From: Curvularia sp. ZM96
Lineage: Eukaryota; Ascomycota; Dothideomycetes; Pleosporales; Pleosporaceae
DNA length: 64,000 bases
Direction: 5' to 3'
Assembly (NCBI GenBank): GCA_022457065.1
Contig: JAJGBQ010000004.1
Span: forward strand, 1,426,001 to 1,490,000
How positions within the stretch are numbered: the first letter of the stretch is position 1; every line of letters begins with the position of its first letter. The translations under genes were made by a program, and so were the position numbers. Positions 22,202 to 31,777 of this stretch are shown one piece after another. The notes below the pieces were generated by a model. That model had not been told where the DNA came from, made no database searches, and saw only the letters and a list, made by a program, of their open reading frames with translations.

Positions 22202-24202
22202 ATGGACGTAGGCGATGCGTCTTCGCCCGGCAGTCTGAGCTCCCCCCCACACTCGCCCGAGCAGGGCACGCCGACGTCGACGGTTCGCGCAGCTGCAGGC
22301 GGTGTTGGTGTTGGGACTAGCACGCCCACCCCTGCAAACGCGTCGCCTGCCACACATGCGCGAGGCTTAACCGCCAGCGGCCAACCACGGAAGAAGCCAG
22401 GCCCCAAGCCAAAGGCAAAAGACCCAGCTGTACCAGAGCCCGAGAAGAAGACGAGAAAGCCTCGCAAGAGCGAGCCCAAGGATCCAAATGTGGCTCCCGT
22501 TCAACGCAAGAGACGGACCAAGGCATCACTCGAGGCTCAATCCCAGCCCCAGGCACAACCTCCACCTCCACCTCCACCGCAACCACAACCGCAACCACAA
22601 CCACAGCCACAGCCAGCACCACCAGCACCCCAGGTCGTAGAAGAGAAACCACCCGTTCAGCAGTCGCCCACACCTCAGAACCGGCCCAATGAACCGGCTC
22701 CCGTTTTGCAAACCGACCAAACCCCCGCCGTAACCCAACCTCCTCGTGTCATGAGCAACGCAGAGCCCACGCTGCACAGCAATCCAAATCTTTCCCACAT
22801 CAGCGCTGCACCCGCAACACCACGGCCATCGAGCTCGGGCCAGCGTTATGATCCAATCCGGGGTGGCATTTTTGAATCCAAACCCCAGCCGGTTGCAAGC
22901 GCACCTCCACCTGTCTCACCACGACTCAACCACCGTGCGAGTGCCTCACCGTCTATTACCAGCTTGATTGATCCGCCCTCGGCCAGCAACTCTTTCTACT
23001 CCCACACCGTCAAGCTTCCGCAGCAGACATCCGTCACTTCGGCTCCTGTCTCGCCTGCCGCTTTCTCCACGCGACCAGGATCAGTCCTTTCCTCCCATGA
23101 ATACCCGCCTCAACCTCAACCTCAACCTCAGGTCCAGCCCCAATCCCAACAGCAACCACCGCAACCGCAACCAGAACAGCCTCCACTTCCAGTCCAACCC
23201 CAGACACATCTCGCCGCACCATCCGGTCCAACTCCTATGGAGATTGACTCAGAACCTAACAAGCCCGCATCCGTGCCCATGACAAAGTCAAACTCAGCAA
23301 ACTCAGGCACGCCCTCGCAGTCAAATGCTCCCACGCCGCCCACAAAGGCTGCGCGCCAAAAAGAAGCCCCGCCCCCGTTGCCTACGGGGAGCGGGCTATT
23401 ATCGGGAACGCCGTTTGGCCCAGTTGCCAATGCCAACGGCACATCTGAGACGCAGGGTACCAATATCTATCTTCACTTCGACCTCAAAGGACGTGACAAT
23501 GTGACCATCAATGTCGCGCAAGAGGTGGAGAAAAAGTATGGTTTCGCTGCTCTCCACCCCCGCATCGCCGCCCGCAAAGAGCGTCAACGTCAGATCACAG
23601 CCGCCGGTGCTGCCCTAGAGAGAGCTGCGGGCGGAGCTTCCAACGATGACTTGTCCGTGGACCTGTCGGAGAACGAGAGCAACGTTGAGATGGGCGGCAT
23701 GGATGACGAGACATCAGCCAAGGAGAATGGAGGCAAGAAGCGAAGAAAGAGAAAGCAAGAGGATTATGATAAAGAAGACGACTTTATCGACGATACCGAG
23801 TTGGCCTGGGAGCAGCAAGCACTTATGGCTAAAGACGGCTTCTTCGTCTACAGCGGACCTCTAGTCACCGAAGAGAAACAGCCCGTAGAAAGGTATGTCG
23901 CCCTTATCCCATTGGACCAATATAGGCTAACATTGCGCAGGGCTGATGGTACCGTCAGGCGCGGACGAGGCCGCGGACGTGGCGGCACAGTACGAGGAGA
24001 GGCAGCTGGTCGTGGTCGTGGCCGCGGCGGAGGTCCAGGCTCGCGCGGTGGTTCGACGGTCCGTAAACCTCGCGTTACCAAGGCTGATCGGGCTGCGATG
24101 GAACAGGAGAAGGCAGCGCGAGAGTCTCTAGCGCAAACGATTGCCATCAAGCAGCCTCTAGCTACCTCTTCTAACCAGACAGGCCAGGCCAGTGTGGCTT
24201 AA
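22202..24202 (+). CDS. HPC2: HIR histone-chaperone subunit Hpc2/ubinuclein-like
   Basis: The frame encodes 666 residues unspliced, or 650 if a likely 48-nt intron at 23893-23940 (GTATGT, GCTAAC, GCGCAG) is removed; because 48 is a multiple of three both readings stay open. The diagnostic Hpc2-related domain is near residues 520-550, with EDYDKEDDFIDDTELAWEQ followed by KDGFFVYSGPL. This domain lets Hpc2/ubinuclein proteins bind H3.3/H4 and act within the HIRA/HIR complex, which deposits histones outside S phase. The N-terminal part is disordered: a basic KKPGPKPKAK stretch near residue 65, then long Pro-Gln repeats at about 120-150 and 300-330. The C-terminus has Arg-Gly repeats (RGRGRGRG), a possible RNA or nucleic-acid contact. 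The protein should be nuclear. The rest of the long N-terminus is not conserved as far as I can tell. Confidence 0.85.
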   Translation: MDVGDASSPGSLSSPPHSPEQGTPTSTVRAAAGGVGVGTSTPTPANASPATHARGLTASGQPRKKPGPKPKAKDPAVPEPEKKTRKPRKSEPKDPNVAPVQRKRRTKASLEAQSQPQAQPPPPPPPQPQPQPQPQPQPAPPAPQVVEEKPPVQQSPTPQNRPNEPAPVLQTDQTPAVTQPPRVMSNAEPTLHSNPNLSHISAAPATPRPSSSGQRYDPIRGGIFESKPQPVASAPPPVSPRLNHRASASPSITSLIDPPSASNSFYSHTVKLPQQTSVTSAPVSPAAFSTRPGSVLSSHEYPPQPQPQPQVQPQSQQQPPQPQPEQPPLPVQPQTHLAAPSGPTPMEIDSEPNKPASVPMTKSNSANSGTPSQSNAPTPPTKAARQKEAPPPLPTGSGLLSGTPFGPVANANGTSETQGTNIYLHFDLKGRDNVTINVAQEVEKKYGFAALHPRIAARKERQRQITAAGAALERAAGGASNDDLSVDLSENESNVEMGGMDDETSAKENGGKKRRKRKQEDYDKEDDFIDDTELAWEQQALMAKDGFFVYSGPLVTEEKQPVERYVALIPLDQYRLTLRRADGTVRRGRGRGRGGTVRGEAAGRGRGRGGGPGSRGGSTVRKPRVTKADRAAMEQEKAARESLAQTIAIKQPLATSSNQTGQASVA

Positions 24203-24911
24203 AACCTGTTTCCGGCCCCGACGACTTTTAGACCTCCAATCATCTTAGAGTACATAGATGCTCGATACACTTCCGTCTTCTTTGCGACGAGGTTCACTTT
24301 GGAGCCTTGTGACTGGCTGCCTTTTTTTCATTTTCCTCTTCTTCTGTATCTGATTAGCTACTTGTACGATACCCTCAGTGGGCGTTGTGGAAAGCCGTCT
24401 GGGCTCGCAAAAGACAGGATCGGAAGGCGTTTGTATTTGGGCATGTAACTTTTAGCGTGTACCACTGTCTTGTGCTCTCACTACTGCCGAAAAATCCTAG
24501 AATCATTACTTCTCAACACATGGCTCCTTCACGTTTACTGCCCTGTGTCATCCGTCGTCTAGTTGATATCTCACAGGCCATATAGGTGATAAACCGGCCC
24601 TGTTCTCATGGGGAGCCTATCGTAGCAGGACGCAAGGCCATACTCTTTCAACCAGAGAGGCACATTATTAGTATTGGCGTTTGCTCTTACACAATATGGT
24701 AGGTGGGCCTTCACCTTCCAAGGCCATTCGTAGGTTTCTCATTCACTTACGAATCGCCCCAGCATACTCTCACACGAAGCAACATTCACTATCGTCCAGG
24801 ACTAATTGACCTCTGGTGGTCATTGCTGCTCCTTCCCAACGACAACCCACTCTCTCAACCTTTCCGGCCCTGGGTAGAGCACGCCACCACACTAGAAAGC
24901 ATTAAGAAAAC
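24203..24911. other. Intergenic
   Basis: This holds the 3' region of HPC2 and the promoter of the next gene. Short open frames at 24385-24585 and 24703-24963 have no features. I see nothing else. Confidence 0.6.
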
Positions 24912-25915
24912 ATGGCCCGCTCCGACACTCCGCCCATATCGTTACCTACCGCCCAAAGCCTGAGCAAACGCTCACAAAAGTTCTACAATGGAACCTACAC
25001 ATGGGATTCAAACGGCTTCGTCGACGACAAGGGAGGTAAGGACGAATAAGAATTTTTTTTTTTGGACAAGAGACTCAAACAAATTCCAGTGTATCGCAGT
25101 TTTGACTGCTATGACCCTCGTGCACGCGCTCCAACTCCATTGCCCCCACTGTCCCTAGGAGATGAGGACAAAGACCATGTGCTCTGTCGGCAGACAACCA
25201 ATGGCATGCTGTCAGCTCATGAATCTAGGAGCGATACCAAAACCTTTACATTTGCACCTGACCCTAGAAGAAGTAATAGCATCGTGACTGTTCGATGCAG
25301 CGAGTTGTTTCGTGGCTATGTCGACAGGGAGCATCTCATCGGGAAGATGGAAGGCGTTTTGATCGCGAGCAAGTAAGCAGGCACCTGTCATGGCTTTGTT
25401 TTCTTTCGATCCCTCTGGACGTGTATTCTGACGACATTTACTAGAGCAAACAAGGTAGATGTGACATTGGAAGAATGCTACCAGCTCTGCGGCATTCCTT
25501 ATCCTGATGAACAAGCCGAACCAGCCTCGCAAGAAGACTCACTCTCGCCCACCAGTTCCTCTGGAAAGAACGTCACCGCACCTGCAGCAGACGAGAACAA
25601 CCGCAGCGCGGCTACATCCTCGAAAAGCCTTGACCAAAAGCTACGTAGCTCTCGTTCCTCTTCATCAAGTCTTTCAGACTACCCATCCGACATCTCTGAG
25701 TGGGATGTATGCAGCTCCGTAAGTACCAACATGTCTTTACTTCATCATCGCCAAACTAACTGGAACCCCAGATTCTAGCTCATGCATCGACTGCAGAAAC
25801 AAATGTTCCGCAAACGTCCCCTCAAGAAGCCGAACAACCAAAGCCAAAGCCAAAGTACACAACACGGGGTGTGGCGCGAAAAGCCAAAAAGGGTGCGAAG
25901 AAATCGAAAGCGTAA
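24912..25915 (+). CDS. Hypothetical protein, four exons
   Basis: Exons 24912-25035, 25090-25372, 25445-25718 and 25772-25915 join to a 274-residue protein, with introns of 54, 72 and 53 nt. Splice ends and phases fit well, which supports a real gene, but I do not recognise the family. The N-terminal half has an ordered look, with tryptophan, tyrosine and cysteine (NGTYTWDSNGF, YRSFDCYDPRA, TVRCSELFRGYVDREHLIG, TLEECYQLCGIPYPDE). The second half is Ser/Asn/Glu-rich and probably disordered. The last 25 residues are strongly basic (KPKPKYTTRG, KAKKGAKKSKA), which could act as a nuclear signal. No membrane segment or signal peptide is seen. It lies between HPC2 and MAM33 without an obvious functional link. 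Confidence 0.75.
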
Positions 25916-26743
25916 CTAACCGTATATGCTTCACCATTCTGCTATCACATGACGACTTCAAAGTGGTCTGCTGAATGAGCGGTTATCGAGTGTGAAACTA
26001 GCCCGATTTGATCCTGAGAAGACAAAAAGCATGACGAGACTCTAGAACGTTCTGGTGTATTCCTCCTCCTTTCTCTCCTCCCCACCAAGAGGGCTTAATC
26101 ATGAGACACCGAGAGCTGCATCATGCATCACTTATCATCGTCCAAAAAAGGACTCCTTGATATAAAGCTTGCGACTCGGGAGTATATATGAAGAGAGGAT
26201 AGTTAGCTTGTGATTCAATGCAGCGATTAATACGACTTGAGTTTTTTTTGCAATCCATTAGTATATCAGCAAATTGTATCATTATCATGCCGTCTTCATT
26301 ATGTCAATACAAACTCCAAGTAGAAAAGAAGCGTCACACTGACACACCATGAGCGAAAGACACGGCTAAGCATAGGTAAGATAAATTCACACTGTATCTA
26401 CCTAGCAATAGTCTCGTTTGAGTGACAGTCATGGGATTGCATGCATGAACATTTCTCTTCAAATCGCAACAAGTAGTAAAGAGAGTCAAAACGTCTAATT
26501 TTTCCCATTGCTTTTTGGCCGCAAACAACAAAATCTGCTTGCGAGCCTACGTTACATAAAGAAGAGATCTTATTATTTTACACAGAACAGCGCGCCTAGA
26601 ATCAAATGAAGGTTGAGCTGCGTTACGAGATTATACAAAAGGAACTCGACCTCCCCGGTCTAGCCCCATTGGAGTGTCGTTTCGTCGTGCTGATGTACAA
26701 GGCCCTTCCCTTGTACAGCTGCTATGGAGCGATCGGATTGCAC
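25916..26743. other. Intergenic, convergent 3' ends
   Basis: This AT-rich spacer separates the hypothetical gene (plus) from MAM33 (minus). I see no gene. Confidence 0.6.
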
Positions 26744-27913
26744 TTATGCAACAAAGTTCTTGACGTCTAATGATATTCGTTAGTACCTACGCTAATTTCT
26801 CATGTGCATGCGGGGTAACTTACTGTTGAGCCACCTGACGTACTCCTTCTGCTCCTTGTGGTCAATGTAATCGGGAATGAATAGCGCAAGGCGAGTGTTG
26901 ATACCACGCTCCTCGAGGTACTTCTCAAGCAGAATTTGGAGGTCTTCGTCGAGGTTGTTGAAAGGAGGACCCTGATGAACATTAGAATTCACACACTTTG
27001 GAACTAAAAACATCATGAGCACATACAGTGTACAGCGCACGCCTTGCCCAATCCTTCTCAGCAGTAGCAGGATCAGCCAGGTCGGCCGATGGGAAGAAGT
27101 AGAGGTCCTCGATGAGGAAATCGCCGTCTTGGGCAGTAGCCTCGATAGCCAAGGCACCCTTGCCAGGACGCTCAATACGGATGCTTGCGTGGGCGGGGAA
27201 GCCCTGCTGGTGTTCGTCGTTCTCGTAGTCATCCTCAAGCTCCTCGCGGTCGGCAGGAGCAATGCGATCCTCGGGGGCTACACGGATGTTTCCATCTTGA
27301 GTCTTGCCCTGGTTGATGGCACCCTTGGTGTTGGCGCCTCCAGACTGCACATCCATGTCGGCATCATCGTACATGGCGCTGTCCTCGGTGAATTCGTCGC
27401 CAGGCTGGTTGTTGTTGAGGTCGGCAGTTGTGAAGGTAATGCGAATCTTTTCGTCGTTGTAGGTGCGGGTGAGGACAACCTCCTGGTTACCGGCGTGGTC
27501 TTCAAGCTGTACAAATGTGAGCATTTTGACCATGTACAAACGAAATTGCAAAGGCGCTTACCTCAAAGGGGCTGTTCTCGAGGTATTCCTTGATGTTGGC
27601 AGAGAGGTCCTCGTCCTCCTGCATGCTCTCCTCCATGGAGATTTCGCTCTGGAGCTTTGCAACCAGCTCTTCATTGACTATCATTTACATCAGCAAACGT
27701 CATCTACTCTGCGGTTGCACAATACATACCGCCACTGTCCTCTCTCCTCGCCGCAGACATGGAGAAGGAGGCTGTGAGCCGAGGCACAGAGGCAGTCCAT
27801 GCTGGCTGGAAAGCGACCGCCTGGCGCAGAGCAGCTTGCGGGCGGACGGCTTTGGTAGAGAAGCGAGCGGCTGACCGCGGGACGTTGCGGGCAAGGTTTC
27901 GTAGAGCGAGCAT
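26744..27913 (-). CDS. MAM33: Mitochondrial matrix acidic protein Mam33/p32
   Basis: Five minus-strand exons (27913-27730, 27677-27562, 27506-27027, 26971-26824, 26766-26744) give 316 residues. Introns are 52-57 nt, and the last exon holds only the end NVKNFVA. The first about 50 residues are basic and lack acidic residues (RNLARNVPRSAARFSTK), a typical mitochondrial presequence. The body matches the mitochondrial glycoprotein family (p32/gC1qR/Mam33; SUAPRGA1 in Aspergillus). It has the N-terminal helix EELVAKLQSEISMEES, strands such as EVVLTRTYNDEKIRITF, a long acidic loop, and the C-terminal helices LQILLEKYLEERGINTRLALFIPDYIDHKEQKEYVRWL. Homologues form doughnut-shaped acidic trimers in the matrix and support mitochondrial translation and respiration. 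It is divergent from a mitochondrial carrier gene. Confidence 0.92.
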
Positions 27914-28359
27914 TATGTTGGGAGGGTTGTGGGTAGGTTTGTGGAAATGGGATGGCGACAATTGGGTGAAAAAGACGAAGTGCGACAAATGCGTAGCAAT
28001 GGAGGCGTAACTTTTCGAGGGCCCAAGCTCGCGGGGACAGGCTGATGTCAGGTGGGATGCTTGGCGCCGAATTGCGGCGCCGACTGCTCACCTCCGTCTC
28101 GGCGTGTACTGGTCCAGGATCGCAGTCAGTTGGGAACGGTGTGTACAGCAAACGACAATTGTATCTTGCTTACAAATTACAATTGAGCTAAGTTCATACA
28201 CGTGTGATATATTTGGGGATTGGCGCTCGATTCTAAAACTACGTCACTGCTCTGAGGCGCCAACTACGGGACGCGGTCTGGTAACGCAAAAAAGTCGCCT
28301 TTATCATCGCAGCGCCCGACTGCTCTCCCCACCCCTCCATAGGCACCAGGCGAGCGATC
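27914..28359. promoter_or_regulatory. Divergent MAM33/citrate-carrier promoter
   Basis: The 446 bp between start codons serves two genes whose products both go to mitochondria. Shared regulation is plausible but not shown by any motif I could identify. Confidence 0.45.
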
Positions 28360-29457
28360 ATGGCGGCTACACCATCAGAGAAGAAGAAGCCGAGTGCCAT
28401 GCGCTCCATATTGGCGGGCGCGACTGCTGGTGCTGTGGAAATTTGTAAAGTCCTCCCTCCGACTGCGGACAATACGGTACTGACTCTGACATAGCAATCA
28501 CGTACCCTGCTGAGTGTATGCCCCGAATCTCTTCTACCCCGACCGCGAACACGACGCTGACTCGAGTATAGTCGCAAAGACACGGTCGCAGCTCAACCGG
28601 AGATTACCAGATGGAAAGAAGCTGCCATGGCCGCCGTTTGGCAAGCAGTGGTATGCGGGCTGCACGACACTGATCATTGGCAACTCGCTCAAGGCTGGAA
28701 TAAGTGCGTTCCAAAACGGCTGGTTAAGCTTGCGGCACTGACACAAACTATCCAGGATTCGTCGCATTCGACATGTACAAGAACTTGTTGGCAGACGCAG
28801 AGGGCAAGGTATCGGGCCCGGCGACCGTCATTGCTGGGTTTGGTGCAGGAGCCACAGAGTCATTGCTGGCAGTAACGCCCTTTGAGAGCATCAAGACACA
28901 GCTGTACGTATACCCTATCTCATTCACCTGCTTTCCACTGACAGTCTTGCCACAGGATCGACGACCGTAAATCTGCGAACCCTCGTATGCGCGGCTTCCT
29001 CCACGGATCGAAAATCATCGCACAAGAGAAAGGTATTCGGGGCTTCTTTCAAGGCTTCCTTCCCACAACAGCACGACAGGCCGCCAACTCGGCCGTACGC
29101 TTTTCAAGTTACACGTCGTTCAAGCAGTTAGCGCAATCCTATGTTGCCCCCGGAGAGAAGCTCGGAGCTGTCAGCACTTTTGGACTTGGAGGACTGGCCG
29201 GCATAGTCACCGTCTATACAACGATGCCGATTGATACTGTCAAGACGCGTATGCAGTCGTTGGAGGCACGAAGCTCCTACAAGAACAGCTTCGACTGCGC
29301 AGTCAAAATCTTCAGAGACGAGGGTCTCCTCACATTTTGGTCGGGAGCTCTGCCACGGTTGGGTCGATTGATTCTCAGTGGTGGCATCGTCTTTACCATG
29401 TACGAGAAATCCATGGAGTTGATGGACAAACTGGATCCCCAAGGCAGGTACATATAA
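28360..29457 (+). CDS. CTP1: Mitochondrial tricarboxylate (citrate) carrier
   Basis: Exons 28360-28444, 28495-28515, 28572-28703, 28756-28903 and 28956-29457 encode 295 residues, the usual size of mitochondrial carriers. Exon 2 is a 21-nt micro-exon that supplies SITYPAE, completing the first carrier signature. Three repeats each carry the Px[DE]xx[KR] motif: YPAEFAKTR, TPFESIKTQ and MPIDTVKTR. The sequence GATAGAVEISITYPAEFAKT and the segment TKTQLIDDRK match tricarboxylate transporters, which exchange matrix citrate for cytosolic malate across the inner membrane and feed acetyl-CoA synthesis. Six membrane helices are expected. The protein is complete. Confidence 0.9.
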
Positions 29458-29675
29458 TTCCATTTCAGGGGGCCAAATGTGTTGTCACTTGCGCAGCATC
29501 TTCACCACTAGTCGTAAATTGGAGGATAGGCTCCCTGTTCTAAAAGTTGGTTTGAGCTTCCTGCGTCTATGCCCGATGTTCTCGCACTCCAGCACACTAT
29601 GCTACCACTACATTGCGATGATTTCTTGTACTTTGAAAAGCTGACAACAGCATTGTTCGCCCGCGCACGAGTCTA

Positions 29676-30933
29676 CTAGGTAGTGGCCGGTGCAGGTGCA
29701 GTGGCAGGTTCGGTGCCGACAGGAGCAGCGGGCGCCGCGGCAGCAGGTGTAGTACCTTCCATTGGGCCAGGAAGGTTAGTGTTGTTAATTGCGTCGCCCT
29801 CGTTCTTCTTTGCCCACTTGGGCTCCCTAACCCACTGGGAATCCCACCAGGGGCCCGCGTCACTCAGCTGGCAACCCTTCTCACACTCGCACGATCCACC
29901 GAACTCCTTGGGCAAATTCTCCGCAGGGACCTGCTCCAACAGCTCCTTCTTGTATCCACTGCCCAGGACGTGAATCTTGGCACTTGTCACAGGGTCAAGG
30001 AACTTCTTGACGACGCTGAAGACACCCGAGAAACCCCAGGGGGCATTGATGATGTACATCTTGCCCAAACGCTCGGGGTAGTAGTTCTGGCTGATGGCCG
30101 AGACAGCGCCTAGGTAGCCGTACACAGAAGTCGCCTTGGAGATACCAACGCCCTTCAGGTCCATGATTGTGCACGATGTCTCAAGGAGGTAGCCAGACTT
30201 GCGGGAGCAAGCTGGGAGGCGTGGATCGGCCATCTTTTCGTATTCGCAAACGAGATTTTGGATCATGCGCTCTTGAGTAGTAATCTTACCGAGCGCGGTA
30301 AGGTCGACGTTGCCGAGCTGCTCGATGTAAAGTGGGCGGCCATCCTATGGAGCAATTAGCGGTCTGCTTACGAGTTGACAGTTTGGTCAAGCGCAGCGCT
30401 GTTCCGGCAGAATACAGACATACCTTGTCAGTCTTGTGGTAGTACTGGGGATAGTACTTGAAAACCTCGGGTCGCTCCTTGTAGTCAAAAGTTCGGACTA
30501 GCTCCTCGACACCGACGCCAGCGTACTCGCTCCTCCACTTCTCGCAGTCAATGAACCTGGAACTTGTCAGTGAATCTGTCCTTGTACTTGTTCACTGCCC
30601 TCCTTTGTATACGGTAATGATGTAAACTCACATCTTTTTGGCGGCCTCGACATCGAACTTTCGTGCGCGGAGGAATCGCAGCTAGGAAAGGTTTAGCATA
30701 AGGGTCTGATAGCCTGTACAAACACCCAAGTAGCATACCAGAGTCAGAGTGTCGAGGTTCTTGGTGTAGCCTGCCTCCTCCAGGGCACTTCTCAGTTGAA
30801 ACAACTGTGCATCTTGCTCGGGCGTGGTATGGCCGGGGTGTCCACTCTGAGCGGTGGGCGAGACAGTGGGATAGTCGTAGTCGTCGTACTTGGGGTCGAG
30901 CTTTAGCTCAGTGGTGGGTGCTGCAGCTGCCAT
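29676..30933 (-). CDS. SEC14: Sec14-type phosphatidylinositol transfer protein
   Basis: Four minus-strand exons (30933-30739, 30681-30632, 30556-30424, 30344-29676) give 348 residues; introns are 57-79 nt. The N-terminal CRAL-TRIO helical part includes LRFLRARKFDVEAAKKMFIDC, which spans a 50-nt exon. The lipid-binding domain follows with DGRPLYIEQLG, TIMDLKGVGISKA, the gate region NYYPERLGKMYIINAPWGFSG and the LPKEFGG motif near the end. These residues match yeast Sec14, which exchanges phosphatidylinositol and phosphatidylcholine and couples lipid metabolism to Golgi secretion. The last about 35 residues are Ala/Pro/Thr-rich and probably disordered. The gene is convergent with the citrate carrier, with about 220 bp between their stop codons. 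Confidence 0.93.
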
Positions 30934-31777
30934 GGCGTCGTGTATTTGAACAAAAAGCAAACGGATGCAAGAAGGGTGTAACGAGTTTGCAAGGGGTTAC
31001 GTGTTGCGCGGCTCTGGGGGAACTTATCGAGGAGCGCACGTTGATGTTGTCCAAGTGGGCCCGGTCGCCGCGGCGGTCAAGCGAGTCTAAGACCTCCCCC
31101 TCACCTCGCGAGCTAGCCTGTGCCTGCTCCTCGCCCCTTCAGCGAATCGTCGCTGCTCATACCGCCTCATGACGCCACTGGTGGCTGTGGGCTCACCGTT
31201 GCAACGTCCGACTCCAACTCTCGCTTGATGGCACTGTGTCACTCTACTCGCGCTAATGGCATATCTTGAACGGATGAACCGCAGTCGGGCGTGCTCGAAA
31301 GCAGGCGGACTCGGCCTTTTTTTTAAGGGGGAACGACTACCTAGTTGATACAATGCAGAAAGGGAGAACGCAAGAGAAACCCAGAAAATAGATCAAAAAA
31401 GAACCCATATCGCGAAACACCTGTCGCAGAGCCAACCAAACACTTCGCAAACCGAAAAGAGAGTACTAGTTCTTCCGCCGCCGCCGGCAGGCTACCAAAG
31501 AAAGCGTGTTCCAGACGTAGAACAACAAATAATCATGTGAGATTCGTGCACTAGCCGCTGGCTTTGCCCATTGTCCCAGCAAGATGATCAGACCGCGCAA
31601 CTGTCTATCGAGTCACTCACCCTGCCATTGCCAAATCTGAATTGTCATCACAAAGCCGCCAAACAACGTGAGCCGACGATAGCAACCAAACACCGGGCAA
31701 ATGACGCCTGGAAACGATGGAGAAAGCTACACCACAAGCCTATGGACATGCCCGGAGGCGGACCGACTCGACATCGA
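30934..31777. other. Intergenic, SEC14 promoter
   Basis: This lies between the SEC14 start and the CCR4 stop, both minus strand. Open frames at 31345-31554 and 31571-32032 have no family features, and the latter runs antisense into CCR4. I see no gene. Confidence 0.6.

Noticed and set aside
21683..22357. Open frames of 174 and 224 codons in the HPC2 leader
   Set aside because: They arise from pyrimidine/purine strand skew and overlap the true HPC2 start; no family features.
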